Below the pieces are notes generated by a model. It searched no databases. It saw only the letters and a list, made by a program, of their open reading frames with translations, and was not told where the DNA came from. Shown here in pieces: positions 16,933-25,764 of a stretch of 40,689 bases of DNA. The stretch comes from UMGS1002 sp050946195 (GTDB lineage: Bacteria > Bacillota > Clostridia > Oscillospirales > CAG-272), in contig JBMNUI010000012.1 in NCBI GenBank assembly GCA_050946195.1, forward strand, positions 1-40,689, written 5' to 3'. Position numbers and translations under genes: made by a program. Position 1 is the stretch's first letter; each line of letters opens with the position of its first letter.

Positions 16933-17604
16933 TTATTCTTCCTCGGTGTCTCTGCGCTTTGACATGAGTTTTTTTTCTATCATCATGTCCTTGACCTTCA
17001 TTAGGCGGGTGGTGTTGCCGCGCTCGTTTTCCTCGAGCTTCATTCTGATTGATTTCATGGTCTCAAGGTACTGCGGGATAATTATATATTCAAGCGCGTT
17101 GACCCGTCGGCGGGTCTTTTCAATTTCCCCGGCAAGAAGCTGCGCCGCCTTTTCAAGCTTGGCCATGCGTATCAGGTCGGGGAGCAGCGCCGCCAGCTCC
17201 CGAAGCGATGCGTCAAGCTCCCCCGAGGTGAATGCCAGGCCATAGTTGAATACCGCCGCGCCGCCGTCGCCGAGTATTTCTGCCTTAAATTCGGGGACGG
17301 TCACGCTCATCAGGTTTTTATATCCCACGTCAAGCTTTACCTCACGGCCGGGCATAATGAGTGATTCCACCATTACCTCGTGTCCGGTCACCGCGCTGGC
17401 TGCCGCAAAGCTGCGGTAAATCCCGGCAAGTCCGGCCTCAACCCGCTCCCGAAGGACCTTATCCTCCCGGACAATGTCAAGAAATTTTTTCATGAGCTCG
17501 TCGCGCTTGTCCTTGAGCAGCTTGTGGCCCCGGCGTGCCGTGTCGTAGCGCGCCTGCAGCTTCTTCAGCTCCATCCGCGTAGGGTTTACTCTTAACTGCG
17601 CCAT
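16933..17604 (-). CDS. atpD: V-type ATP synthase subunit D
   Basis: Subunit D is the central rotor shaft that couples the A3B3 head to the membrane ring. The 223 residues begin MAQLRVNPTRMELKKLQ, the family's usual opening, and are helical at both ends as expected of an antiparallel coiled coil. ATG 17604 is taken because the open frame further upstream (to 17688) only translates a GC-rich repeat. It has an AGGGAAGAG ribosome binding site. It is the last gene of the operon but is separated from atpB by 302 bases of repeats. Confidence 0.95.
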   Translation of the reverse strand: MAQLRVNPTRMELKKLQARYDTARRGHKLLKDKRDELMKKFLDIVREDKVLRERVEAGLAGIYRSFAAASAVTGHEVMVESLIMPGREVKLDVGYKNLMSVTVPEFKAEILGDGGAAVFNYGLAFTSGELDASLRELAALLPDLIRMAKLEKAAQLLAGEIEKTRRRVNALEYIIIPQYLETMKSIRMKLEENERGNTTRLMKVKDMMIEKKLMSKRRDTEEE

Positions 17605-17626
17605 GTCTCTTCCCTTTCTTTTTTCA

Positions 17627-17733
17627 GGGGGCGCTGCCCCCGGCCCCCCGAAATTTTTGCCGGGGGTTCCACCCCCGGACCCCCGCATAAGAACCTTTTT
17701 GAAAAAAGGTTCTTATGAATCTCCAAAAACTTT
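17627..17733 (+). repeat. Composite hairpin repeat, copy 3
   Basis: In order: GC hairpin GGGGGCGCTGCCCCC; a T-rich spacer; a second GC hairpin CCGGGGGTTCCACCCCCGG; CCCCCGC; an A/T-cored hairpin AAGAACCTTTTT/AAAAAAGGTTCTT; and the tail GAATCTCCAAAAACTTT. It lies upstream of atpD in the opposite orientation. Confidence 0.85.
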
Positions 17734-17830
17734 ACTGCCTTTTACTATAAACCATTGTAAACTGAAACCAATGTGGCTACAGAGAACTTTATGACAGCAA
17801 ACACACGCCAAATGGTAAAGTAAAGGGTAG

Positions 17831-17906
17831 AAAAGTTTTTGGGAGTCCCGAACCCTTTTTGGGGAAAGGGTTCGGGCGGGGTGCGGGGCGGTGCCCCGCA
17901 AAAAAA
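17831..17906 (-). repeat. Composite hairpin repeat, copy 4
   Basis: Minus orientation, starting right after the atpB stop: T-run, GC hairpin GCGGGGC-ACC-GCCCCGC (17899-17883), CCCCGCC, then hairpin CGAACCCTTT...AAAGGGTTCG and the tail GACTCCCAAAAACTTTT. Together with copy 3 it forms an inverted pair with tails facing each other across about 100 bases. Confidence 0.85.
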
Positions 17907-19280
17907 TCACTTCTTATCCCAATACTTATCGAGTATTTCGGGTTTAATGCGTTTCATTTCGGACTTGGGAAGTATTCGCAAAAGCTCCCAGCCGAGGTCG
18001 AGGGTTTCTTCTATTGTACGGTTTTCGTTAAAGCCCTGATTGACATACCGTGCCTCGAACTCATCGGAGAATTTGGCGTAGAGCCTGTCAAGCGGCGTCA
18101 GTGCCGACTCGCCGAGCACCACCATCAGCTCCTTGGCTTCTTTCCCTCTGGCATAGCAGGCGAAGAGCTGGTTCATCGTGTTTGCGTGGTCCTCGCGGGT
18201 CTTGCCCGGGCCGATTCCCTTGTCTTTAAGCCTTGAGAGCGAGGGCAGCACATCGACCGGCGGCAGGTAGCCCTTGCGGTACAGTTCGCGCGAGAGTATA
18301 ATCTGACCCTCGGTGATATAGCCGGTAAGGTCGGGGACCGGGTGGGTTTTGTCGTCTTCGGGCATTGTGAGGATCGGAATTAAGGTAATCGAGCCGTCCG
18401 AGCCCATCTTCCGGCCGGCGCGTTCGAACATTGAGGCAAGGTCGGTATAAAGGTAGCCGGGATAGCCGCGGCGCCCGGGGATTTCCTTGCGTGCGGCCGA
18501 GACCTCGCGCAGCGCCTCGGCGTAGTTTGTGATGTCGGTGATGATGACCAGCACATGCATATTGCAGTCAAAAGCTAAATACTCGGCGGCGGTCAGCGCC
18601 ATACGCGGGGTGGTAATCCGCTCGATGGCCGGGTCTGAGGCCAGATTCATAAAGAGCACGGTGCGCTCGATGGCGCCGGTGCGCTTGAAGTCGGTTATAA
18701 AGAAGTCGGCCTCCTCAAATGTAATGCCCACCGCAGCAAACACGACGGCGAATTTCGTATCTGTCCCCCGGACCTTTGCCTGACGCGCAATCTGCGCGGC
18801 AAGCTGGGCGTGGGGCAGGCCCGAGCCCGAGAAAATCGGCAGCTTCTGGCCGCGTACCAGTGTATTGAGCCCATCGATGGTCGATATGCCGGTCTGAATG
18901 AACTCGGAGGGATAATACCTTGCAGAGGGGTTTATCGGGGTGCCGCTGATGTTGAGCAGCTTTTCGGGAATAATGCGGGGTCCCCCGTCAGTTGGCTCGC
19001 CCATACCGTTGAACACCCGGCCGAGCATCGCCTCGGACACCGGGAGCTGCACACCATGCCCGGTAAACCTCACTTTACTTTGCGCCAAGTTAATGCCGGC
19101 CGCCGATTCAAAAAGCTGCACAAGCACGTTTCTGCCGTCGACCTCAAGCACGCGGCAGCGACGTACCTCGCCACCCGGCAGCTCGATCTCGCCCAGCTCG
19201 TCGAATTTCACACCTTCGACCTGCCGCACGAGCATAAGCGGCCCCGCGACTTCCTCTATGGTTTTATATTCTCTTATCAT
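17907..19280 (-). CDS. atpB: V-type ATP synthase subunit B
   Basis: Subunit B is the non-catalytic nucleotide-site partner of A in the A3B3 head. All 457 residues line up with the family: N-terminal beta-barrel, GISTIDGLNTLVRGQKLPIFSGSGLPH (about 145-170) with the altered P-loop typical of B, and TDITNYAEALREVSAARKEIPGRRGYPG in the core. The start ATG 19280 follows AAAGGAAG and is 19 bases after the atpA stop. A repeat element with a GC hairpin follows its stop, which may reduce transcription into atpD. Confidence 0.98.
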   Translation of the reverse strand: MIREYKTIEEVAGPLMLVRQVEGVKFDELGEIELPGGEVRRCRVLEVDGRNVLVQLFESAAGINLAQSKVRFTGHGVQLPVSEAMLGRVFNGMGEPTDGGPRIIPEKLLNISGTPINPSARYYPSEFIQTGISTIDGLNTLVRGQKLPIFSGSGLPHAQLAAQIARQAKVRGTDTKFAVVFAAVGITFEEADFFITDFKRTGAIERTVLFMNLASDPAIERITTPRMALTAAEYLAFDCNMHVLVIITDITNYAEALREVSAARKEIPGRRGYPGYLYTDLASMFERAGRKMGSDGSITLIPILTMPEDDKTHPVPDLTGYITEGQIILSRELYRKGYLPPVDVLPSLSRLKDKGIGPGKTREDHANTMNQLFACYARGKEAKELMVVLGESALTPLDRLYAKFSDEFEARYVNQGFNENRTIEETLDLGWELLRILPKSEMKRIKPEILDKYWDKK

Positions 19281-19299
19281 ATCAGAACTTCCTTTCGGC

Positions 19300-21075
19300 T
19301 TATTCGGTCTCGGCTCCCCCGGGTATCAGCGCATCGATTTCTTCGGTTATCATCCGCTCGATTTTTTCATACTCTGCCTTATGCTCTGTTGCCGGAATAT
19401 CCTTTGCGCGGCCGATTTTCTCGCGCACCGGCAGCTCGGAAAGCTTCTGTATGTCGGCGCCTTTCTTTATCGCCTCACGCGCCTTGTCCTCAAAGGTCAA
19501 AATCAGCTTAATGAGGTTGTGCTGCTTCTCGAGCGGGCAGTAGCTGTCTACCTCGCTCATGGCGTCCTGCTGCAGAAAATCCTCGCGGATTGACTGAGCC
19601 ACCTCGAGCGTGAGCCTGTCGTCGGCAGACAGCGCGTCGATGCCCACCAGCCTGACTATCTCGGAAAGCCGGCTTTCCTCCTGCAGCAGCCTCATACAGC
19701 GCGCGATGTTGTTGTTCCAGTCGGCCGCGACGTTCTCCGAGAACCAGCTCTCGAGCCGGTCGCGGTAGAGCGAATAGGAATTTAGCCAGTTTATAGCCGG
19801 GAAGTGCCGGCGGTAGGCAAGCTGGGAGTCAAGCCCCCAGAAAACCTTAACTATTCGCAGGGTCGCCTGCGTGACCGGCTCGGAAAAGTCGCCGCCCTGC
19901 GGGGAAACCGCACCGATGGCCGACAACGCACCCTGACGCTCCCCTTCTCCTATGCAGACAACCTTGCCGGCGCGCTCGTAGAACTGGGCTATGCGGGAGG
20001 TCAGATATGCGGGATAGCCCTCCTCGCCGGGCATTTCCTCAAGCCGCCCCGACATCTCGCGCAGCGCCTCGGCCCAGCGCGAGGTCGAGTCGGCGATAAC
20101 CGCCACGGCATACCCCATGTCCCTGTAGTATTCGGCAATCGTGATGCCGGTGTATACCGACGCCTCGCGCGCGGCAACCGGCATATCCGATGTGTTTGCA
20201 ATCAATACTGTACGCTGCATCAGCGATTTCCCGGTTCTCGGGTCGAGAATTTCGGGAAACTCGCGCAGAACGTCGGTCATCTCGTTCCCGCGCTCGCCAC
20301 AGCCGATGTAGACCACAAGGTCGACGTCGCTCCACTTGGCAAGCTGGTGCTGCGTCACTGTTTTACCCGAGCCGAAGGGGCCGGGTATGCAGGCGGTGCC
20401 GCCGCGGGCTATGGGAAAGAATGAGTCTACAGTTCGCTGGCCGGTAATCATCGGTTCGGTCGGCGGCAGCTTTTCGCGGTAGGGGCGCGCCACGCGCACC
20501 GGCCACTTCTGCATCAGTGTGATGTCCTCCTCGCTGCCGTCGTCGAGCCTGAGCCTCCCTATCGGCTCGGTGACCGTGAAGTCACCCGAGCTGAGCTCTA
20601 TTATTGTCCCCGATTTTTTCGGGTGGACCATAATTTTGTGGCGGATAACCTCGGTTTCCTGAACATAACCGTACACATCGCCGCCAGACACCCTGTCCCC
20701 CGGCTTTTTTGCGGCCTCAAAATGCCACTTTTTGTCTCTGCCGAGCGCCGGCTCGTCGACGCCCCGCGCCAGATTCGGGCCTATTTTGTCCCTCATCACC
20801 TCAAGCGGGCGCTGGATGCCGTCATATATGCTTGTGACCAGCCCGGGGCCGAGCTCGACCGAGAGCGGCGCCCCGGTGGACACCACCCTGTCGCCGCGCC
20901 CCAGCCCGGCGGTCTCCTCATATACCTGAATCGAGGCTCTGTCGCCGTGCATTTCGATTATCTCGCCGATGAGGTTTTGCTCACCCACCCGCACCACATC
21001 GAACATGTTGGCAGCTCTCATGCCTTCGGCGACGACCAGCGGCCCCGAAACCTTGACTATCTTGCCTTCAACCAT
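19300..21075 (-). CDS. atpA: V-type ATP synthase catalytic subunit A
   Basis: The catalytic subunit, 591 residues. The P-loop GPFGSGKT lies at about 232-239. The A-type non-homologous insert precedes it (about 110-200), and the conserved GCGERGNEM with catalytic glutamate and DSTSRWAEALRE follow. ATG 21075 (MVEGKIVKVSGPLV) is chosen for GGAGGGG upstream; the open frame to 21114 has no ribosome binding site. A 7-bp hairpin lies just upstream of the site. It hydrolyses or makes ATP in exchange for ion movement through the membrane part. Confidence 0.98.
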   Translation of the reverse strand: MVEGKIVKVSGPLVVAEGMRAANMFDVVRVGEQNLIGEIIEMHGDRASIQVYEETAGLGRGDRVVSTGAPLSVELGPGLVTSIYDGIQRPLEVMRDKIGPNLARGVDEPALGRDKKWHFEAAKKPGDRVSGGDVYGYVQETEVIRHKIMVHPKKSGTIIELSSGDFTVTEPIGRLRLDDGSEEDITLMQKWPVRVARPYREKLPPTEPMITGQRTVDSFFPIARGGTACIPGPFGSGKTVTQHQLAKWSDVDLVVYIGCGERGNEMTDVLREFPEILDPRTGKSLMQRTVLIANTSDMPVAAREASVYTGITIAEYYRDMGYAVAVIADSTSRWAEALREMSGRLEEMPGEEGYPAYLTSRIAQFYERAGKVVCIGEGERQGALSAIGAVSPQGGDFSEPVTQATLRIVKVFWGLDSQLAYRRHFPAINWLNSYSLYRDRLESWFSENVAADWNNNIARCMRLLQEESRLSEIVRLVGIDALSADDRLTLEVAQSIREDFLQQDAMSEVDSYCPLEKQHNLIKLILTFEDKAREAIKKGADIQKLSELPVREKIGRAKDIPATEHKAEYEKIERMITEEIDALIPGGAETE

Positions 21076-21093
21076 ATCATGTCCCCTCCGGAG

Positions 21094-21113
21094 TGCCGCC
21101 GGTTTTGGCGGCA
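21094..21113 (-). promoter_or_regulatory. Intercistronic hairpin before atpA
   Basis: TGCCGCC and GGCGGCA form a perfect stem with a 6-base loop, placed between the atpF stop and the atpA ribosome binding site. No U-run follows, so it is not a terminator; it may protect or process the mRNA. Confidence 0.5.
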
Positions 21114-21125
21114 TTTTCTCCGCGT

Positions 21126-21455
21126 TTAGTCTTTATTGAAAATAATATCGGCACCGACCGCCCGCTTGACCGCATTTTTTATCGCGCTCATGCCATAGCC
21201 GGTATTCCCCGAATTGCCGGGCAGCGAAATTATCGCCGGCAGCGTCAGTTCATGATACTTTGCGGCCTCAATCTCGCCGGCCAGCTGCTCGGCCAGGTTT
21301 TCGACGATAAATATAATGGCATACTCGCCCGAGCTTACAAGTTTGTGCAGCACCCCGGCGGCCTCGCCGGCATCCGACACCTCGTGAACCGAAAATCCCA
21401 GCGACATAAACCCGAGCACGCTGTCGCGCTCGCCTATAATCCCGATCTTATACAT
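21126..21455 (-). CDS. atpF: V-type ATP synthase subunit F
   Basis: A small stalk subunit that sits on the shaft with D. From ATG 21455 it has 109 residues, beginning MYKIGIIGERDSVLGF, and shows the Rossmann-like pattern of the family (IIFIVENLAEQL in the middle). The start overlaps the atpC stop by 8 bases. A longer open frame to 21494 is just the atpC 3' end in another frame. Confidence 0.95.
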   Translation of the reverse strand: MYKIGIIGERDSVLGFMSLGFSVHEVSDAGEAAGVLHKLVSSGEYAIIFIVENLAEQLAGEIEAAKYHELTLPAIISLPGNSGNTGYGMSAIKNAVKRAVGADIIFNKD

Positions 21456-22458
21456 ACATCTCCCGCATCCTTTCGCGTATCGCGCCTTCGGCAAGCCCAG
21501 CCTCTTTGCCGGCCATGATTATACGGACATTCATCAGGCCATACTCATGCGCAATAAGATAGGCTGCCGCAATTTCGGCGCCGAAGGGCAGCCACCTGAC
21601 CTCGCGGACCATGTTCATGATAAATTTATCTGCTTCGCGCTCAATGTGTGATATCGAGGAGCCGGCGGGAATTGCCGCGGCAAAGGCAGAATAGGAGGTC
21701 GCGGCAAGCGTGTCTGCCAGGCGGGCTTCGCCGCGGTCATACAGCCCGAGCAGAAATTCCCGGTCAAGCTCGCCGCCGTCAATTATGGTGTCCTCGAAAA
21801 GCCCCCTGCCGGTGTTTCCGGCATGCATTCGCAGGAGTCTGATACACATGAGTATGTTGGTCAGGTCGATTTTAACCTTTACATATCTTATGACAAAAGG
21901 AACTCCCGACGCTTTCGCGGCATCTAGCATATCGGCAAAGCAGGCGCGGTCGAGTATTATATCGATTTTCTGTGGATTTTTGGTTTTAAGGTAGGCATCG
22001 GCTGCCTCCCCGGCGGCCTTGGCCATATGCTCCGGCAGCGCGCTAAAGTCCCCGGCTTCAACTGCCCGAGTTACAACCCCGGGGTCAAGCGTCCCGAGCG
22101 GGAGCATCATGTCGCGAGGGTCAACCCCGCGGGCACGCGCCTTTATTGCGGCCTTTATGTTGTTGCAGTCGTATTTATATTGAAAAATCTTTACGATATG
22201 CGGCTGCGGCAGGATCCCGGCAACCTCGGCAAAAGCGTCAGAGAGCGCCGAGAACAGTGTCGCCTCGCGGTCCACCCTCTCCGATTCCTGTTTTTTTGAC
22301 GGCCTGTAGCCGAACTCAGCCAGCAGCCCGAGCATCTCGTCGGTGCTTCCGGCCATAAGCAGCCTCTCGCAGCCCTCGCGCCCGAGCATTTTGGCCTCGA
22401 GTGCGCGAAGTCTGGCCGAGCTGTACATATAGTCGGTATCCCTGTAACTTGCCGGCAT
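21448..22458 (-). CDS. atpC: V-type ATP synthase subunit C
   Basis: This is the funnel-shaped subunit that connects the shaft to the membrane ring (equivalent to eukaryotic d). Its 336 residues are mainly helical and carry the family opening YMYSSARLRALEAKMLG and the internal FQYKYDCNNIKAAIKARA. ATG 22458 has GGGAGTG upstream. It lies 55 bases after atpE and overlaps atpF. Confidence 0.95.
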   Translation of the reverse strand: MPASYRDTDYMYSSARLRALEAKMLGREGCERLLMAGSTDEMLGLLAEFGYRPSKKQESERVDREATLFSALSDAFAEVAGILPQPHIVKIFQYKYDCNNIKAAIKARARGVDPRDMMLPLGTLDPGVVTRAVEAGDFSALPEHMAKAAGEAADAYLKTKNPQKIDIILDRACFADMLDAAKASGVPFVIRYVKVKIDLTNILMCIRLLRMHAGNTGRGLFEDTIIDGGELDREFLLGLYDRGEARLADTLAATSYSAFAAAIPAGSSISHIEREADKFIMNMVREVRWLPFGAEIAAAYLIAHEYGLMNVRIIMAGKEAGLAEGAIRERMREMYV

Positions 22459-22513
22459 AAAACACTCCCTGCCGCATGACAGCGGTTATTTTTTGTCACA
22501 AAAACGACTCGGT

Positions 22514-23197
22514 TCAGCTCACCTGATCGGTGTCGAACAGAACCTTGTATACCTCGGCTTCAACCGAGTTTCTGATTGAGTCTATAAGCACTGATAATGA
22601 GCAGTTTATCGAGACGTCGCCGTACCTGAGTATGAGACCGCCCTCTATATCGGCAGTATCGGCCGAGAGCATCAGTTTCTCTGCCACCCCGGGGTCTGCC
22701 TTGTCCCTCAGAAGCTCACGCACGCGCGCGACAAGGTCATTCCCGCAGCGCTGGTGGTCTTTTGCATTCAGGATGACCTCATAGCTGTCGACGACCGGCA
22801 GGTCGACCTCGCCGTAGAGCTCGCGGTTAACCCGCTCGGTCTCAAGCTGCTCAAGCATCGCCGAGAAGAGCAGCCCCGAGAGAAATTCGAGGTACTCTCC
22901 GTCGGGCATTGAAAGAATACGCGACCTCGCACCGTCAAAGGCGGCATCTAGCAGCCGGCTCTTCTCGGTAAGCAGAATATTGCGCGCCTGCATTGCCGCC
23001 GCCGACTCTGCCCGCGACATAATCTCGGCAACACCGCGCTCAGCCTCGGATAGTAGCCGCTCCCGGATTTCATTTGCCCGGGCCGCATATTCAGCCAGAA
23101 CAGCCGAACGTTTTTTTTCGGCTTCGGCCAGAGTTGCCCTGGCATCGGACTCGGCGTCTGCAATAATCCGCGAGGTGATTTTCTCAAGACCGGTCAT
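22514..23197 (-). CDS. atpE: V-type ATP synthase subunit E
   Basis: A peripheral stalk subunit, 227 residues. The first 110 residues are an alanine/glutamate/arginine-rich coiled coil (AESDARATLAEAEKKRSAVLAEY), and the rest is the globular domain that binds the head, with GGLILRYGDVSINCS near the end. ATG 23197 follows AAAGGAAG. It pairs with the G/H-like subunit encoded at the start of the operon. Confidence 0.95.
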   Translation of the reverse strand: MTGLEKITSRIIADAESDARATLAEAEKKRSAVLAEYAARANEIRERLLSEAERGVAEIMSRAESAAAMQARNILLTEKSRLLDAAFDGARSRILSMPDGEYLEFLSGLLFSAMLEQLETERVNRELYGEVDLPVVDSYEVILNAKDHQRCGNDLVARVRELLRDKADPGVAEKLMLSADTADIEGGLILRYGDVSINCSLSVLIDSIRNSVEAEVYKVLFDTDQVS

Positions 23198-23224
23198 ATT
23201 AAGGCTTCCTTTCTCGGGTGTAAA

Positions 23225-23239
23225 ACCGGCGATGCCGGT
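23225..23239 (-). promoter_or_regulatory. Hairpin with U-run between atpK and atpE
   Basis: On the minus strand ACCGGC-ATC-GCCGGT is followed by TTTA, 5 bases after the atpK stop. It looks like a weak terminator or an mRNA 3' stabiliser, and may raise K over the downstream subunits. Confidence 0.5.
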
Positions 23240-23243
23240 CTCT

Positions 23244-23801
23244 TTAGGCTACGGGCCCTTGCAGGACGAAAAGCAGCGAAATAATAAGTGCGAAAATTGC
23301 GTAAAGCTCGACAAGTCCCGCCGAGGTGATTGCCTTGCCGGCCGCATCGGGTTGCTTTGAGAGCAGCACGACACCGCTGGCCGCCACTCTTCCCTGTTTT
23401 AAGGCCGAATAATAGCCGCCTATTGCCACCGGTAGGCAGGCGCAGACATAATACATACCCTGGGCAAAGCTGAGGTCGGGGATATTCCCGCCTAAAATGC
23501 CGAGTCTGATTAAAATCATGAACCCGATAATAAATCCGTAAAGCCCCTGTGTCCCGGGAAGTGCCTGCAGAACCAGCGCCTTACCGAAAAGGCTGGGATT
23601 CTCGGTTAAAAGTCCCGAGACCGCTTCGCCGACCTTTCCGACGGCTTTCGCCGAGCCTATGCCCGAGAGGATAACGGCAAGCGCCGCGCCCAAAAGGGCA
23701 ATATTGCACCCCGAGGTCAGGTCGCGGATAAGGTCCATGAACCTGTATCTGACCTCTTCGCTTTCGGCCGTGGCCATGACGGTTAAAAGAAAACTTTCCA
23801 T
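23244..23801 (-). CDS. atpK: V-type ATP synthase subunit K (proteolipid ring)
   Basis: The ion-carrying ring subunit: 185 residues, four membrane helices as a tandem double hairpin. It carries the ion-binding glutamate only in the second half (E165 in VELYAIFALI); the first half has LPGTQGLYGF. L81, T84, Q85, Y88, Q136 and E165 correspond to the Na+ site of Enterococcus hirae NtpK, so Na+ is the likely ion. A 20-30 residue N-terminal extension precedes helix 1. ATG 23801 follows AAAGGAG; the frame is open far upstream but has no better start. Confidence 0.95.
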   Translation of the reverse strand: MESFLLTVMATAESEEVRYRFMDLIRDLTSGCNIALLGAALAVILSGIGSAKAVGKVGEAVSGLLTENPSLFGKALVLQALPGTQGLYGFIIGFMILIRLGILGGNIPDLSFAQGMYYVCACLPVAIGGYYSALKQGRVAASGVVLLSKQPDAAGKAITSAGLVELYAIFALIISLLFVLQGPVA

Positions 23802-23817
23802 TGTTTTATATACTCCT

Positions 23818-25764
23818 TTATTTATATAAATAATCTGTGCTGTCTGCCGTGTATTTGTCTGCCGGAAGCACCGGAGCGAAGGCTCTGCCGCCGTCCTCGA
23901 AGAATTTCCCGAAGAATTCAATATACTGCAGGCGGCTGGTGTGGACGAAGGAGCCGAGTATATTGAGCGCTATATTGAGCCCGTGCCCGACGACAAATAC
24001 CAGAATCATAAAGATAAAACCTATAGGGCCTTTGCCAAGCATAATCCCGAGTATGTTCATAACCTGCCCGAGCACCGCCGAGGCAAGCCCCAGCGCCATG
24101 ATGCGCGAATAGGACACAAGGTCCGAGGCAAAATTAATCAGGTTGTAGAGGCTGAATACGCCCCCCAGAAATTTTGTCACGATGTTTTTGTTCTTGCGCC
24201 CCTGCGTGAGCACCAGCAAGACCGCGCCAGAGAGCGCCACCCATCGCCCGATATCAGGCATAAAGTAAAGGAGAATCAGCCCGGCAAAGAGAATCCACCA
24301 GGGGACGGTATCAATTATGGCATCGAGCGGGTGGCCGTCGCGCCAGGTGATGTACATCTTCACCGCCATGCCGGCTATCAGGTGCACGCCGCCGACAATC
24401 AGCGCGACGACAAGAAGCCCCACCGGGTTTTGCAGCGGGTCGACAAGCAGCGCCAGACTCGGGGGGTTTTCAATCCCTATGAAATTTGTCATTATCTGCT
24501 GCACAAGGTCACTCATGTACCCGCCGAACAGAACCCCCATGATGGTACAGGCAATTCCGCAGTATCCGAACATGAGAAGAAAACGCCGCGTCCCCTCGCG
24601 GGGCCGGAGCAGCTTTACCCCGCCAAAGCATACGGCGACCATTATAAGGCCGTAGACGACGTCGGCAAACATCATGCCGAATAACAGGCAGTAAAATATG
24701 CCCATAATAAAGGAGGGGTCGTAGCTCCCGTATTTTGGGTAGGAATACATCCCGATTACCCACTCGAAGTTTTTGGCAAAACTGTTGTTGACAAGTAGTA
24801 TCGGGGGCTCGTCGCCCTCGGCCGGCTCGGTTAGCTCATAGGCACAGTCGCATTTGTCAAGGACCGATACAACCCGCGCTTCGTTTTTCTCGGGTACCCA
24901 GCCGTAGAGATATGCGCAGTTCTCGGTTGAGGCAAGCCGCAGCTTGGTCTCGGCTGCCCTCAGCTCGGTTGAAATCGCATCGTAAAGGATTTCAAGCTCG
25001 CCGAGCTGCGCGGCGTATTTTTTTAACACAGCTTCATATTCGTCACAGGATTTCTGCACATCCCCGGCAGCTCTTTTGTATTCCTCAAGTGCCGCGGCGG
25101 GGGTTTTGTCAATATCCCTGAAGGCGGCCTTGACAAAGCCCAGTCTTGCCAGTACCCGCGCGAGCTTGTCCTCGTCGGCCTTGTGGCAGATGATGCTCAC
25201 ATAGCTTGCGCTGCCGTCCCGGCCGAGCAGTTCGACCGCCCCGCCGGCCTCAAGAATCCCGGCGACAAAGCGCTCCTCAGGCATATTAGCCGGGAAGGAG
25301 CCGAGCATGGCGAGGGTGTATTCGGTGCCTGTGAAGCCCAGCGGCAGGTCGTATGATATCCAGGACTCAAGTTCCCTGATTCTCTCCCCACAGCGCGCCG
25401 CCTCGACTTTAGTTTGCTCGATTTTCTCAACTATGCCGTTGACCTCGCCTGCCAGCTCAAGCGCCGCCCGGTATCCCGGGCTCGATCTGAATTTTCTGAG
25501 GTCAACCGCAGTCCTTTTAGCACCAAAAACTTTTTTCTGTGCTGCAAATCTTGTAAGCGCCTTTATGGCCGACTCAACCTCAAAAAGTCTGCGGCGCAAC
25601 CCGGCCACCTCGGCCTCGTCCCGGAAGGCCTTCAGTCCTGCCTCCTCGTCGTCCCCGGTCTGTTCTATGTCGACACAGCGCAGGTACATCAGCTTTGTCA
25701 TCATCCTGTCGACATCGCTTCGCGGGAGCAGCAGCGACAGTTTTTTCATCCGGGCAATCGACAT
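23818..25764 (-). CDS. atpI: V-type ATP synthase subunit I
   Basis: The membrane stator subunit (equivalent to eukaryotic a). Of 648 residues, the first ~330 are cytoplasmic and rich in coiled coil, and the rest holds about seven membrane helices. The conserved arginine next to the ring is in SYSRIMALGLASA (about residue 554), and a second lies in HTSRLQYIEFFGKF (about 611). ATG 25764 overlaps the preceding G/H subunit gene by 19 bases. It provides the two half-channels for the ion. Confidence 0.97.
   Translation of the reverse strand: MSIARMKKLSLLLPRSDVDRMMTKLMYLRCVDIEQTGDDEEAGLKAFRDEAEVAGLRRRLFEVESAIKALTRFAAQKKVFGAKRTAVDLRKFRSSPGYRAALELAGEVNGIVEKIEQTKVEAARCGERIRELESWISYDLPLGFTGTEYTLAMLGSFPANMPEERFVAGILEAGGAVELLGRDGSASYVSIICHKADEDKLARVLARLGFVKAAFRDIDKTPAAALEEYKRAAGDVQKSCDEYEAVLKKYAAQLGELEILYDAISTELRAAETKLRLASTENCAYLYGWVPEKNEARVVSVLDKCDCAYELTEPAEGDEPPILLVNNSFAKNFEWVIGMYSYPKYGSYDPSFIMGIFYCLLFGMMFADVVYGLIMVAVCFGGVKLLRPREGTRRFLLMFGYCGIACTIMGVLFGGYMSDLVQQIMTNFIGIENPPSLALLVDPLQNPVGLLVVALIVGGVHLIAGMAVKMYITWRDGHPLDAIIDTVPWWILFAGLILLYFMPDIGRWVALSGAVLLVLTQGRKNKNIVTKFLGGVFSLYNLINFASDLVSYSRIMALGLASAVLGQVMNILGIMLGKGPIGFIFMILVFVVGHGLNIALNILGSFVHTSRLQYIEFFGKFFEDGGRAFAPVLPADKYTADSTDYLYK

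Noticed and set aside
23941..24684. 247-codon plus-strand frame inside atpI
   Set aside because: Antisense to the membrane half of atpI; the His/Pro-rich product has no recognisable family.
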